Positions 39,611 to 49,958 of a stretch of 64,000 nucleotides of DNA are shown in pieces (position 1 is the stretch's first letter; each line of letters starts with the position of its first letter). The stretch is from positions 22,304,605 to 22,368,604 of the forward strand of contig OZ026598.1 in assembly GCA_964020085.1 (NCBI GenBank), in the 5' to 3' direction. This DNA is from Micromussa lordhowensis (lineage: Eukaryota; Cnidaria; Anthozoa; Scleractinia; Lobophylliidae). Both the position numbers and the translations under genes were made by a program. The notes under the pieces are model-generated. The model had not been told where the DNA came from. It did not search any database and saw only the letters and a list, made by a program, of their open reading frames with translations.

Positions 39611-40126
39611 TCATCTGGGAGGTAGGTTGGGTAGTCTCCTATAATTTTTCCGCTTGTCGTTGTACTGGAGGTTCAACTGAGGTTTGTCCACTTGGAAGTT
39701 GGGTTGCTGGTGAGCTGAGTTTTGAGCCCTTTTGATCCACCATAACTCTTGATGCTGTATTTCTTCAGTACTGATTGGACCCGTCGTTCTGTTTCTTGCC
39801 TGATTTCTGCAGTTGTGAATAAACCACCACACCCATGCTCCAACTCTTGGTAAGGTGTGGCTGCTAAGCATGTGATCTAAGGCGTCGTCTTTAGGAATGG
39901 CAACGGAGAAAATTTCTCGGTTTACTTTGGCTTCTGCCTTTGTTTCAATTGTAGGTTCTAGTACAATGTCAGGTGGCCAATTTGAAGGATCACTAAGCCA
40001 AGTTGGAGCATTTTTCCAGAGGTGGCTATCCACTGCATTTCCTCCTCTGCACCCCAGGTCAGCAGGATTATCTTCCGTTGGGACGTGATGCCACTTGACT
40101 TGGTCATGTTGCTGGATCTTGTGCAC
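39611..40126 (-). pseudogene. BEL/Pao pol, region between RNase H and integrase
   Basis: KWHHVPTEDNPADLGCRGG is the end of the RNase H region of BEL/Pao pol (the NPADL motif), followed by WLSDPSNWPPDI and a linker. A stop and frame change near 39600 separates it from the integrase. Confidence 0.8.
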
Positions 40127-40147
40127 TCTGTTGGAGACGAATTGTCG

Positions 40148-40423
40148 TTACTCCCCTTGACCCTTGATCCAGTAGAGTGCTACGGTTGATTCCAGCCAGC
40201 AGTGAGTTCTGTGTGGTAGGAAGTTTAAGGCTGCTTGTACGTTTTTTATGAGGTTCACGGTTATGTGACCAGCGACCAGCTCAAGTCTTGATATTGTAAG
40301 GTTCTTCTTTGCGAGTCTTGACTTTGCACAAACGAGTTGCTGTGTGACTCCTTGATCTTGATGGGCAATGGTGTAGACTGCAGCACTGACTCCCTTTGCA
40401 CTGCCGTCGCCAAATGCGTGCAA
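40148..40423 (-). pseudogene. BEL/Pao RNase H fragment
   Basis: HAFGDGSAKGVSAAVYTI is the first RNase H strand (FxDAS-like), followed by CAKSRLAKKNLTISRLELVA and THCWLESTVALYWI, all typical of Pao-type RNase H. Frame breaks exist on both sides. Confidence 0.82.
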
Positions 40424-40498
40424 TGTGAGGCTCGAAATCGGTTGATGGTAAGGAGCGAGTGCCTGTGGTACTGTTAAGTTCTCAGCCAGTGCGCTGTT

Positions 40499-41050
40499 CT
40501 AGTCTTTCCAGCATTTAAGTAGCAGTCCTGGGAGTTGAGTGTCCCATGGAATCTTGTCGCCACAGATGTCACGATAAAGCTGTTTCTGGATGAGCGTTAC
40601 TGGTGATGCAAGACCAAGTGGGTTGTAGATCTTCGCAAGATGGGACAGCACGCCTCTCTTTGTTGTTTCGGTCTGTGTGATTTGAAGAATTACGCTGATC
40701 ACATCTTGTTGTCTATCCCAAGGAACACCTAGTAGCTTTCCTTCGGATGGTTTTGCTCCTCTGAGTTGCTGTTTAGCGTATGTTAATTCTTCTTCACAAG
40801 GTGAGCTACCAATTGCTTCTAGGTATGGTACATTTGAGTGCCATTTGTGAATAGTGAACAAGGCATCCTTAAAGACATCAGTGGTGATGGCTTTCTTTTC
40901 TGCGGTGATTTCCGCATTCTCGCCACCAGTCATTAGGTCATCAACGTACAGGCCATCACGGATCTCTTTAATTAGCTCAGTGTATTGGCTTTCCCATGTG
41001 TTGAGATGCTGGTTAATTACTCCACCGAGGAGGAAAGGAGAGCATGTCAT
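40499..41050 (-). pseudogene. BEL/Pao reverse transcriptase, C-terminal part
   Basis: TCSPFLLGGVINQHL is palm B, RDGLYVDDLMTGG is the catalytic YVDD, then LLGVPWDRQQDVISV and TKRGVLSHLAKIYNPLGLAS lead into the A17 connection typical of BEL/Pao. The N-terminal fingers are lost at 41060. Confidence 0.85.
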
Positions 41051-41060
41051 TCCGAAAAGA

Positions 41061-42430
41061 GCTCATGTGAAACGTAGGACAGAGGTATTACTGCTGTTTG
41101 GGGGTCTCTTGCAAAGGCCTCTTAAAACCCCTTGCACCTTTGCTTTGTGCCTTTTTTGGGGGTGCTATAGAGGAGCAAGCCATCATGTCTGCCAAATGTG
41201 GCTGACAACATGGCCAATCATTTCCTTTAACTGTTGGTATAAACTGAAAAACCTTTTTTTCATCTATTTTTCTTAGTTGATAGCTCTAACTCAATGGCTC
41301 CCTCTCTAAATTCGTGTCACAGAACTAAAAAAAACCTTGGTGGGGCTTTTGTTTAGTTTTCTTCTTGTTGGAAAAAACTGTGGGTGACAACATCCTCAAT
41401 TTACTCGTCAATCCGTCCAGTCTTGCATCGGTAAAATGCATGATACTCTGTAATGTATCAAGTGTTCATCACCTTATGAAGCCACTTTACCTGGGCTGTG
41501 GTTGCTGAAAAAAATGAGCTCTAATCAAGCATGGTGTAATGGAGGAAAAAATATAACCTAATTAAAATAAAAAAGAGTATAATTTACATGTTAGTCGTGA
41601 AAAAAAAAATACTTCTCAGCTAACTAGACTAAATAGATAGGAAAAGTCATCAAACTCCTTTAACCCTTTTTCTGGCCCACAAATGGGGAAGAAAAAAGGG
41701 AATCCCCAAAACTCCTAAAGCGACGCCAAGCCATGTTGACATCTGGGAAGAGTATTGGGACATCCAAGACAATCGCCTCCCCCAGTTCAGCCCACTGGAG
41801 TTGGACTCCTTGGTGAAAGCTCTATCTTCTTCGCTCTCTTCGTCGTCCTTCTTGAAACCGGTAATTAGGTGTATGGTGGTGGTAGCCTATAAAAGTGCTT
41901 TTGTTTAAAAGGGAGGAAAAACAGTTTTTTCCACCTCAGCATCACTGAACGTCATGAAAAACCAGTGAGAGATCCATACAGCAGAAGTCTAAGGGTCATT
42001 TTCTGCAAGTTTCCTTTCCACTGCCATGCAAATTTTTTGTGTCCAAAGTTAAAACAAATTCTTTGTTTTTAAGGGGAAAAAGGAGGACTTAATCACTGCA
42101 GAAAAAAAATCAGTCTGCTGGGTTTGCAGGAAGATGAATATCATCGACCGTCAATAAGAGGTCTGCTTCAGCTTGGTTCCATTTGTCGTCTCTAAATGTT
42201 GGGGAGCCTTTAAAAGTTACTCAGTGTGCCGCGAAGAAATTCGTCCATTTTCCAGTCATAATTTACCAATTGTGTGTAGCAGTGGATGGCTTATTATAGT
42301 CAGTCATGGTAGTTGACTGGGGTCCTTTTGTAGGCTTTTAAAGCGGAACGTCCCTGTTTTAAATGGTATTAAGGTTGAATGAGGTTTTTCAAATTGTAAT
42401 AGGTTGGGTTGCCAAACTTCTGCCATGACC
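41061..42430. other. Eroded sequence, no intact gene
   Basis: Short coding-like stretches occur, for example a plus-strand IWEEYWDIQDNRLPQFSPLE near 41740-41800 and a minus-strand FRDDKWNQAEADLLLTVDDI near 42120-42190. None is longer than about 50 codons. They may be remains of a multi-exon gene or an element. The word AAATGGTATTAAGGTTGA near 42362 recurs at 42822. Confidence 0.4.
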
Positions 42431-42856
42431 TATGACAAGATGGAAGCTCTGGTGCTTTTAATATTGAAGCAGGTTTTTTTTGTCACCTTAGTTTACCTTT
42501 TTGAAACTGTTTTTCCCACGAGCCCGAAGGAGTCGACAAAAGCGCACATGGTGTCGTCGCTCTCCTTTTCTTCCCATTCACACTTCCACATGACAATGAT
42601 GCTCTAGCCTGAGATTTTGCCCATGGCGAACAAAGCGTCTTCTTTACCTCCAGTGGCTTCGTAGACGTCACACATGGTTTGATGACTCATCTTGTGATGC
42701 GGTTTGGGTAACACGCTGTTCTCTACATAGAGCTTGGCAAAGTCCACATGTGAGCTCCCACGTCGTTCTGCGCTTATCACTGGAGTCCTTTTGTATGCTT
42801 TTAAAACTAAACATCCCAATTTTAAATGGTATTAAGGTTGACTGAATTGATGACAA
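42431..42856 (-). pseudogene. Unrecognised decayed minus-strand coding fragment
   Basis: Read on the minus strand: DFAKLYVENSVLPKPHHKMS, VYEATGGKEDALFAMGKISG, stop, then IIVMWKCEWEEKESDDTMCA. The MWKCEW motif resembles MWECEW motifs seen next to viral- and transposon-type B DNA polymerases and endonucleases, but the match is too short to assign a function. Confidence 0.3.
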
Positions 42857-43420
42857 GGTGTCTTATGTGTTGAGTGTCCTGAATTGTCTTAGCCACATCA
42901 TCAGGGCTTTTTTTTGGCAGCGGGACTAATCGATGGGAATCCACTTCTAGTCTCCTTCTGCTTTTTTTTTATCAGGATAGAAAACATCAAATAATAAAAA
43001 AACCTTCAACCCACAGGTTAAAGGTCATTTTTCTTTGTATACATATAATATCACAGCCTGTTTTGGATTGGAAGAATCAAGAATGTGAATATTTGATTAT
43101 GTTGTATTCCAAAAAAGGTTCCTCTTCTTAACACCCCAATCTCATGTTTAAAAGGCTACAAGGTTCATTGAATTTTTTCAAACTGTGATATAGGTTGGGG
43201 TGGCCAAACTTTCTACCGTGTTCTATCACAACATGGAAGCTCTGCAGTTATGTATACCATTGATTTTAATAATTAATGTCTGATAGTATGTTTTTTTGAA
43301 ATTCAGTCAGGCGTTTGTCCGATCTGGTCAAACTATGTGTTCAGCTGGCGCTGTGTCCTATTGCCTTGGTACTAGCCCTTTACACAAGGCTTGGAACCTA
43401 CCAAAGTCTGTTGGTTTTGG
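42857..43420. other. No gene; imperfect copy of upstream block
   Basis: About 43155-43245 (AGGTTGGGGTGGCCAAACTT, CAACATGGAAGCTCTG) repeats about 42395-42455 (AGGTTGGGTTGCCAAACTT, AAGATGGAAGCTCTG) at roughly 80 percent identity. This is an old direct duplication. Confidence 0.55.
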
Positions 43421-43711
43421 CTAAGTAGATCCAAAGCTATATGATAATTTTATTAATAGTCCATGTCTCCATGTCAAAGAACTGAGATCCATGCACTCGT
43501 ACTTGCGTTTATTGATAGCAGCTCCATAACTCACTCCTCCCAGTCCTACCAGTGCTTTACTTATATCCTGCCAGTGGATGTTTGATTTTCCTTTTTTGTG
43601 GCATGGTAATTTTGCCTTGGTAACATTTAGATTGCAACTGTGACAGCCTCGATTTGGCCATCGACAGTCTGCTTCCTCTGTCTTTTTTAAAAAATCCAAT
43701 AATGTCTTCAT
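43421..43711 (-). CDS. Unrecognised ORF, 96 codons
   Basis: ATG start. Contains CRWPNRGCHSCNLNVTKAKL with four cysteines and a basic middle (KLPCHKKGKSN). The cysteine spacing could bind zinc, but no family is recognised. It is surrounded by eroded sequence and may be a remnant. Confidence 0.25.
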   Translation of the reverse strand: MKTLLDFLKKTEEADCRWPNRGCHSCNLNVTKAKLPCHKKGKSNIHWQDISKALVGLGGVSYGAAINKRKYECMDLSSLTWRHGLLIKLSYSFGST

Positions 43712-44283
43712 GTTGATGTTTAACTGCTAGGTGCAGAGCTATTTTTACAGAGCTATTTTTAATACCTGATAAAAAAAACTCGGGTGTATGCTGCTAGTAA
43801 CTGATAAAACCCTTGATCAATAATTAAACATAGCGGTAAAAAAACATAATAAACTAATGACTCATCATGGTGCGGAAAAAAATCACATATACTTGTCAGG
43901 TTGATGGACTCTTTGACTTTGACCCTGAGCTCGAAAAAAAGTGGATGCCTTTGACACAGCTTGACATCTCCCAAAGTCTGTTGGTTTGGAGTCAAACCAT
44001 TTTGAGATGAATTTTATAGCATATGTCTGGGTCATTTCCAATCCTCAACAAGCCCTGACTATCTGTAACCAGATGGCTTCTTGATTCTGAGCCAGTTCCA
44101 TGTACAGGTAGCACTAGTTCAACATTTCCTGTTTTTTTTTTATTAGCCTGGGGGACCATGAATGTAAAAAAACGGGGGGGGGGGGGGTTATAAAAAACCG
44201 AAACGATATATTGCTTCCAATTTTTTTAATGCTTTTTTTTGGAATAATAAATATTTCAGGTCAATGGGGGGATGGTGGATCCA
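43712..44283. other. No gene; G-run
   Basis: A+T-rich, with a run of about 14 G at 44173-44187. It probably includes the eroded C-terminal end of the Harbinger pseudogene that follows on the minus strand. Confidence 0.4.
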
Positions 44284-45066
44284 TCATACAGTAGTGGTGA
44301 TAGAGTCTGGGGGTTGAGGAATATTCAGCTTCTTATGTTCAAGAGCTTTAAAGAAGTCAGTATTTCTGAGCACACCCCCGTCGCTTATCCTGCCCTGGCA
44401 TCCAACATCTGCATATATCAACTCTGACTTTGCCCCGACAATAGCCAACAAAACGATGCTAGAGAACCCCTTGTAGTTAAAATAGTCCAATCCAGATCTA
44501 GGAGGGTGTAAAATGCGTACATGTTTTCTGTCTATTGCTCCCAAACAATTTGGAAGCTGCCACTTTGTCCAAAATTCTAGGGCAATATCTTCCCATTGTT
44601 GGACACTGTCTGGGCATTTAATGTACTCGTACGACAGTGTTTCAGAAATTGCTTCACATACTCAAGGAATAATTTGGCAGATGGTTCTTCTGTTAATTCG
44701 GAATTGGTATTGTAGACTGGTGTAGCTCTCTCCTGTTGCCAGAAAGTGAAGAGTGAGGGCTAGTTGTTCTCGCGGAGAAATACCATGTCGCATTTGTGTG
44801 TCACATTTCTTTAGTAGAGGCTCCAATTTTGTGGCTAACTCTTCAAAGGTAGAAAGATCCATCCTCATATAGTTCTTGTAATGCTCTGGATCTTGTTCAA
44901 GTTCTTTCATGAGCTTATGGTACGAGCCTTCACACTTGCGATTTGCAATCCATGGCTTCACCCACATTCGTCTTTGACCCCATCTTCGTTTTCGTCACAC
45001 AACAGGAACAGTATTAGCGATACTCAAACAGGCAGCAGCAACAAAAAAGTTTTCCTTAATATCCAT
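44284..45066 (-). pseudogene. Harbinger-type nuclease pseudogene
   Basis: ATG at 45066 (MDIKENFFVAAACLSIANT). A single frame runs to 44284 with two in-frame TGA codons, near 44998 and at 44659..44661. N-terminal part: RRMWVKPWIANRKCEGSYHK and ISPREQLALTLHFLATGESY. Nuclease part: CLGAIDRKHVRILHPPRSG (first Asp; GxxHV usually reads DGKHV), FNYKGFSSIVLLAIVGAKSE, DVGCQGRISDGGVLRNT (second Asp). The C-terminal third with the last acidic residue is missing. A different lineage from the gene at 28630. Confidence 0.85.
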
Positions 45067-45154
45067 ACTTTCGTTTTGCATTTTCCAAGGTTGACAACAA
45101 AACAACACGCGCACATGACTACTGTATTTACAATTTTTTTGGAAAGTAACACCT

Positions 45155-45544
45155 AATATGGATAACTCTGCGCACTGCGGTATATTACTAGCTGGCGTTC
45201 AGTCAGTTCCTCTTTCTCATCAGCCACATCCGCAGGCATATCCAAACAGACTTTAGCTGTGAGAATTTCATCTGGTGTCTGTGTTTCTACAGGTGTATAG
45301 GACACAAATGACCACTTGAAATAAAAAAGAGAAAAGAACGACCACCAAAAATACCATAGATGACAGCCTGGCTGCACTCACCAGCATCCACTTTACAATT
45401 TTGCTTTTGAAATTCCTGGAATGTCTTGACCCAGTGTTTTTGGTTGTTGGAGAGCCTTTTCCTGTCTATATTCATGTCTCGTACACAGGAATGGGTGTGC
45501 AGCTTGAACTGTGAGCTGTAGAGAATACAAAGAACGGGACGCAA
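45155..45544 (-). other. Two short unrecognised coding-like stretches
   Basis: Minus strand: DIDRKRLSNNQKHWVKTFQE-like sequence (about 45500-45380, encoding MNIDRKRLSNNQKHWVKTFQ) followed by a gtgagt donor, and SYTPVETQTPDEILTAKVCL with an acidic continuation (about 45318-45155) after a tatttcaag acceptor. Splice phases of the two do not match, so I do not join them. Confidence 0.3.
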
Positions 45545-46553
45545 CTAGAGGCCTAGAGAAATAGAAACAGCTAAACGACTTTCTAAGGAGTCCTGAACGT
45601 ACCCATCTTTAGCGTTCTCTGAACGCCATCTACCGTGTCGCTTGAACATTCTGTCTGAAATGCCATTGTTAGCGGCGGAAGAGGCACCGCCACTCCTGAA
45701 GCTATGCCAAGAATAACATTTAGGATCTAATCCTACGTCTGCTAACTTCTTTAAAAGTACTTCTCTACATCTAGTGTATGACAGTTTAGAAGCTGAGCAG
45801 ATAAACTGGCTTCCAGACTTGGTTTGAATACTGCCGAAAAGAAAACCCTCACCGCCGTGAGCAGATGTCAGCAAAGAAAGTTTTGCCTGAGACAAATACT
45901 TCAGAAGATTAGCCCAGGGACAAAGATCGGTACCAGTTTTAACGATTGGCACGACGGCACCTTCACGATATTGATCAGTCTTGCTACTTACAATGAACAG
46001 TTCAAAGTATGTGGCATGGGAAACTACATCCTTAAGCTTAAGATTAGACAATTCGTCAAATCTCAGGAATCCTGCGAAAGCAAGTAGAGCCATGGCCATG
46101 AACCTGGTGTCCACCAATGACCCATCGAGACTTTGGAAAAACTTGAGTAGAATTTCCCCTGTCATGGGTAAATTTTTGGATGTCTGGTGGGACAGCCTCC
46201 ACCTGGCTGACTCTAAGACCTTTTGTGGGAGTGTGTGACCAGTCGGAGACTCTAAACCAGCGATATCATGCCCCCAACGGATGCTGTACAAGGCTGTACA
46301 AGGCAACATAGGTGGGTGCAGCTGGTAGCACAGTAATCTCGGGAAACTTAGAGGCCCAAGAACGCCATCGTTTAAAACCGTTGAGATAGGTGAGAGTCGT
46401 ATTATCCGCTCTGGAGCTAAGGGCAACTTCGGGTAACTTGTCAGCCAAACGGCGTAGGAAAGGGTCCTGTATGTGGGAGAGCTCGGTCCACATGGGGCTG
46501 GAGAAAACGTCTGGAAAAAACAAAGGGAAAATGGATGTATGCTGGGCATAAAG
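45545..46553 (-). pseudogene. Tyrosine recombinase of DIRS-like element B, frameshifted
   Basis: An N-terminal core-binding region (SSRADNTTLTYLNGFKRWRS) is in one frame and the rest in another. The break coincides with a 10-bp tandem duplication (CTGTACAAGG twice at 46284..46303). Catalytic block: FAGFLRFDELSNLKLKDV (first Arg), SWHSFRSGGASSAANNG (His-x-x-Arg), HGRWRSENAKDGYVQDS (Trp region and nucleophilic Tyr). An acceptor-like ..gttttttccag lies just upstream of the N-terminal part, so the gene may have used an intron. Confidence 0.85.
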
Positions 46554-46585
46554 AACTGAAAGGAAACAGTGATGAGGATACACAA

Positions 46586-46914
46586 GTATGGGGTAAGTCA
46601 AGGAATGGGGGATCGTCGCCCGTGGCGAACTGGTGTAGTCACCAAGACTAGACTCGACGTAGCCACCAAGTCACACGTGACCTCGCGCGAGGTAAATCAA
46701 ACACTAAGCGATTATTGCCACCGAGGCACAAAAGCAGGGAACAAACAGGCCATCAACTGTGACAAAAACGTTTAATGCAGAATAATAGAACGTAATATAG
46801 AATATAACAAAAAAAAAGGCTCGATAAATTGCGGATATGAATAAACAAATACATAATAATATTTAATGTAATATAAGCTAAAATATCATGACTAACGAGA
46901 CGACAGATGGACAG
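46586..46914. other. Spacer between recombinase and pol of DIRS element B
   Basis: No gene. GC-richer part near 46600-46690 (CTCGCGCGAGG palindrome at about 46682-46692), A+T-rich part near 46780-46890. Confidence 0.4.
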
Positions 46915-48260
46915 CTAGAACGTGAGATTTGAATTTAGGCCCATCAAAAATAGATTCCGTGGAACCCCTGATAAAAATCCCAGTAACATCGGTGAAGATA
47001 ATCGTGCACTTAACATAAGAAGGGACTGAAGGCCGAAAAGCATGGGCCAAAACGGAGATGAAACCCACTCGGGAACGATCAAGGTTCCCTCAGCTTTGCA
47101 TTCTGCAAGATGCCTAATAACCCGGGGAACAAGGAACACCGGGGGTACTAACCAATTATTCTCCCCTCCCCAGTCATGACAAAAAGCGTCTATGCCCTCA
47201 GCCTCCGGGTTCCAATAACGGGAATAGAACCTGGTTACCTTGTGGTTATTGAAATTCCCAAAGCAGTCCACAGTATGGGGACCCCAAATGAGATCAATGT
47301 GATTGAAAAATTCAGGGGACACACCCCAATCATCAAAATCAATAATCCTACTGATAGCATCGGCGTGATCATTCAGGATCTGGGGATCCAATCTACTTGC
47401 AAATCGATGCTATTCCTGAGGACTATTTTATGGGGACCCCAAATGAGATCAATGTGATTGAAAAATTCAGGGGACACACCCCAATCATCAAAATCAATAA
47501 TCCTACTGATAGCATCGGCGTGATCATTCAGGGATCTGGGGATCCAATCTACTTGCAAATCGATGCTATTCCTGAGGACTATTTTAAAAATAGACAAGGC
47601 GAGCTGTTGAAGATCACGCTTCATGCTACCGCTGCGAATGATAGAAGGAATATTACGGTTATCAGTAAACCACTGGACTGAGCAACCAGATAATGTTTTA
47701 GAAAAGCTAGAGAGGCAAACATGAACTGCGTGAAGCTCACGCCAGGTTGAGCTGCAGCCCACCTCGTCAGGGGACCAAGGGAGGTGGCAAATGACACCAT
47801 CACGGCCCTTAATAACACCCCCTGCACCAACGTCACTCGCATCAGAATAAACAATAGAACGTGTACCAGAAAATTGCTGACCAATAGGCCTTCCATTCAA
47901 AAAACGAACACTTTCTTTCCAAAAGACAAGTTCCTCCTTAACCGAGAGGGGCAAAGGGAATTTGGAATCCCAGCTGGACTGGAAGACAATGGACATGTTA
48001 AGGAATTTAGTGATGAGAGTGGTGGCATTACCAACAGCTAGGTTAAAAGAATTGATTCTGCCAGCAAGGGCCGACAGTTCCCTAGCAGAGAAACAATTAA
48101 CTTCCAAAATAGAATTCATATCGGACAAAACCCGCTGGATTTTCTTCCCTGGGATAAAAAGCAAACCCTGGAAGAGATCGATGGTGAAACCCAGCCAATC
48201 GATCACAAGGGTAGGGACCCAAATAGATTTTTCCAAATTCGGAACAAATCCAGAGTGCAC
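46915..48260 (-). pseudogene. RNase H and C-terminal pol region of DIRS element B
   Basis: RNase H: RSIVYSDASDVGAGGVI (first Asp), WRELHAVHVCLSSF (Glu), VQWFTDNRNIPSIIR (second Asp) and DHADAISRIIDFDDWGV. Upstream of it lies the reverse transcriptase thumb (DWLGFTIDLFQGLLFIPGKK). The C-terminal DIRS1-type region follows to 46915. The frame is broken by the tandem duplication at 47276-47586 and near 48230. Confidence 0.82.
47276..47586. repeat. 155-bp tandem duplication inside pol of DIRS element B
   Basis: TGGGGACCCCAAATGAGATC and the following sequence through GAGGACTATTTTA occurs at 47276..47430 and 47431..47586. The copies are almost identical; a single G is missing in the first (CAGGATCTGG against CAGGGATCTGG). 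So the duplication is recent and shifts the frame. Confidence 0.97.
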
Positions 48261-48604
48261 CAGGTCAGTCTTAACCTTAGCACTATGATCTGCGGCAACC
48301 TGATATAAGGGGCTTCCCCCAAGCCGTCGTCAAGGTAAACTACAATATGGATACCTTGCTTCCTCCAGTAGGCGACGAGAGGCCTAAAAAGCTTAGTAAA
48401 AACGTAAGGGGCTGAGGAAAGCCCAAACGGAAGAACCCGGAAACAAAAGTATCTCGTCTTACCCTTGTAAAACCAGGAGAACCCCAGGAAGAACTGATGA
48501 GGAGGCCACATTAACACATGATGATACCCACTTTTTACGTCGAACGAAAACATGAAATGACCTTTTTCTAAATAATTTAGAGCAACCTTAGGGTCTTCAA
48601 ACTT
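48203..48604 (-). pseudogene. Reverse transcriptase of DIRS element B, catalytic part
   Basis: FEDPKVALNYLEKGHFMFSF leads into SFDVKSGYHHV (palm A), FRVLPFGLSSAPYVFTKLFR (palm B) and IHIVVYLDDGLGE (catalytic YLDD). It ends by frameshift near 48230. The upstream boundary is the LINE insertion at 48605. Confidence 0.88.
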
Positions 48605-49506
48605 TATTTATTTATTTATTTTTTATTTATTTATTTTGCCACACCACAAATATAATGAAAAACAGTAAAAGGAAAAATATAAAGAATGGATTTAACAATG
48701 GCGAGGAGACCCGAAGGAAACTATGAAGCTTATATTAATTAGGTCTCCTCAGTTATTGTTTTACAAGATGAAATCAAAAAAGAAGATAAAAACATGACGA
48801 CGGATACAATTACAATTTGATACAATTACAATATCAAGTGGAAGCTACAGGAAAGTTAATACTTAAACACATTTGTATGAAAACTGTCAGTAGTTATTAC
48901 AGAAGAATGCTTTAAGTGCTTTTTTAAAGGAGACAGAGGAGGACGAGTTGACGATTTCGGTACTCAAGGAGTTGTAAAATTTAGGCCCTCGGTAAAAAAC
49001 GGAAAATTGTTTGATGTTAGTTCGACAGAGAGGCAAACGATATAAATGAGAGTTTCTTGTAGGATACGAATGAATGTCTTTCTGTAAAGTGAATTTACAA
49101 TCAAATTTTAAAGGAAGGGTACGATTTAGGTGAGAGTACATGAATAAACCTAATTGTAGTAGGTGCATGTCATGAAATTTTAAAATACCCAGGATTCTAA
49201 AAATTGGATCAGTATGTGCATAGAGATCGGATTTAGCTATAGTTCTCACCGCTCGTTTCTGAAGACTTTCAAGACGAACAAGGCTAGATTTGTAAGTGGA
49301 GGCCCAAACTAAGTTGCAGTAAAAAAAGTATGGGTAGACTAGTGAAAAATATAGTGTTCGTAGAGATTTTGTCGACAAGTAGAAATGAGATTTGCGAATT
49401 ATTCCGATAGACTTTGAGACTTTGTTAGCCACATGTGAGATTTCGGACTTCCAGTTTAAATTTTCATCTAGGATTACTCCCAAGAAAAATTGTTTCTTTT
49501 ACCTGG
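48605..49506 (-). mobile_element. LINE D, 5'-truncated, inserted in DIRS element B
   Basis: Flanked by a perfect 8-bp direct repeat TCAAACTT (48597..48604 and 49507..49514). It encodes only the reverse transcriptase C terminus (49483..48887: GVILDENLNWKSEISHVANK, YPYFFYCNLVWASTYKSSL, SYPTRNSHLYRLPL, FSVFYRGPKFYNSLSTEIVN), followed by a 3' UTR and an AAAT-repeat tail (TTTATTTATTTATTTA on the plus strand at 48604-48635). L2/CR1-like. Confidence 0.92.
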
Positions 49507-49514
49507 TCAAACTT

Positions 49515-49958
49515 AATGCTCTGTTTCCATAAGTGGTTATTAATAAATCTGAGATCCAGAATCAAACGTTTCTTCCCTGAGGACTGGACGGAAACGGACA
49601 AGGGATTAACATTGTGAGGTATGACGTCCGTTTCAAATACCCGATTAGTAAGTAGCAATTCAGATATAGCCTCCTCAACAAAGTTCGAATGAGCTAGGGC
49701 TGACTTGTTGTTGGCCAAAAAACTAGGAGGAGGCGTAGAATGAAAAGGAATACGATACCCATTGTCAATGACATCTAATATAAACTGACTAGCGCCAATA
49801 AAACGCCAAAACTGTATATGGTTCTTCAATCTATCTGGCATAACAATATTAGAACTAACACCCTGTTCAAATTTGTAATAGTCTAAACTATAATGTTCCG
49901 GAAAATAGTTTGATGACTTATCTCTGTTCTGTGGGGATTGCGGGGGCTCCCAGGTCAT
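49515..49958 (-). pseudogene. Reverse transcriptase of DIRS element B, N-terminal part
   Basis: Starts at an ATG (49958..49956) overlapping the gag stop as TGATG, a termination-reinitiation arrangement. Contains FEQGVSSNIVMPDRLKNHIQ, NFVEEAISELLLTNRVFETD and KKRLILDLRFINNHLWKQ, the fingers of DIRS reverse transcriptases. Cut by LINE D after WKQSIKFD. Confidence 0.88.

Larger units (their letters stand above)
36931..41060 (-). mobile_element. BEL/Pao LTR retrotransposon remnant
   Basis: Minus strand: reverse transcriptase end (41050..40499), RNase H (40423..40148), integrase (to 39059, then 37929-37790), the C-terminal DUF5641 module (37784..37275), a polypurine tract (GGGGGAGAG at 37135..37127) and a candidate 3' LTR. 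The 5' half (gag, protease, most of the reverse transcriptase) is missing beyond 41060. Several frame breaks show that it is old. A MULE-like element sits inside the integrase. Confidence 0.88.

Noticed and set aside
44284..45066. Stop-codon readthrough in the Harbinger frame
   Set aside because: Two TGA codons plus loss of the C-terminal catalytic part mark ordinary decay; neither stop is followed by CTA.
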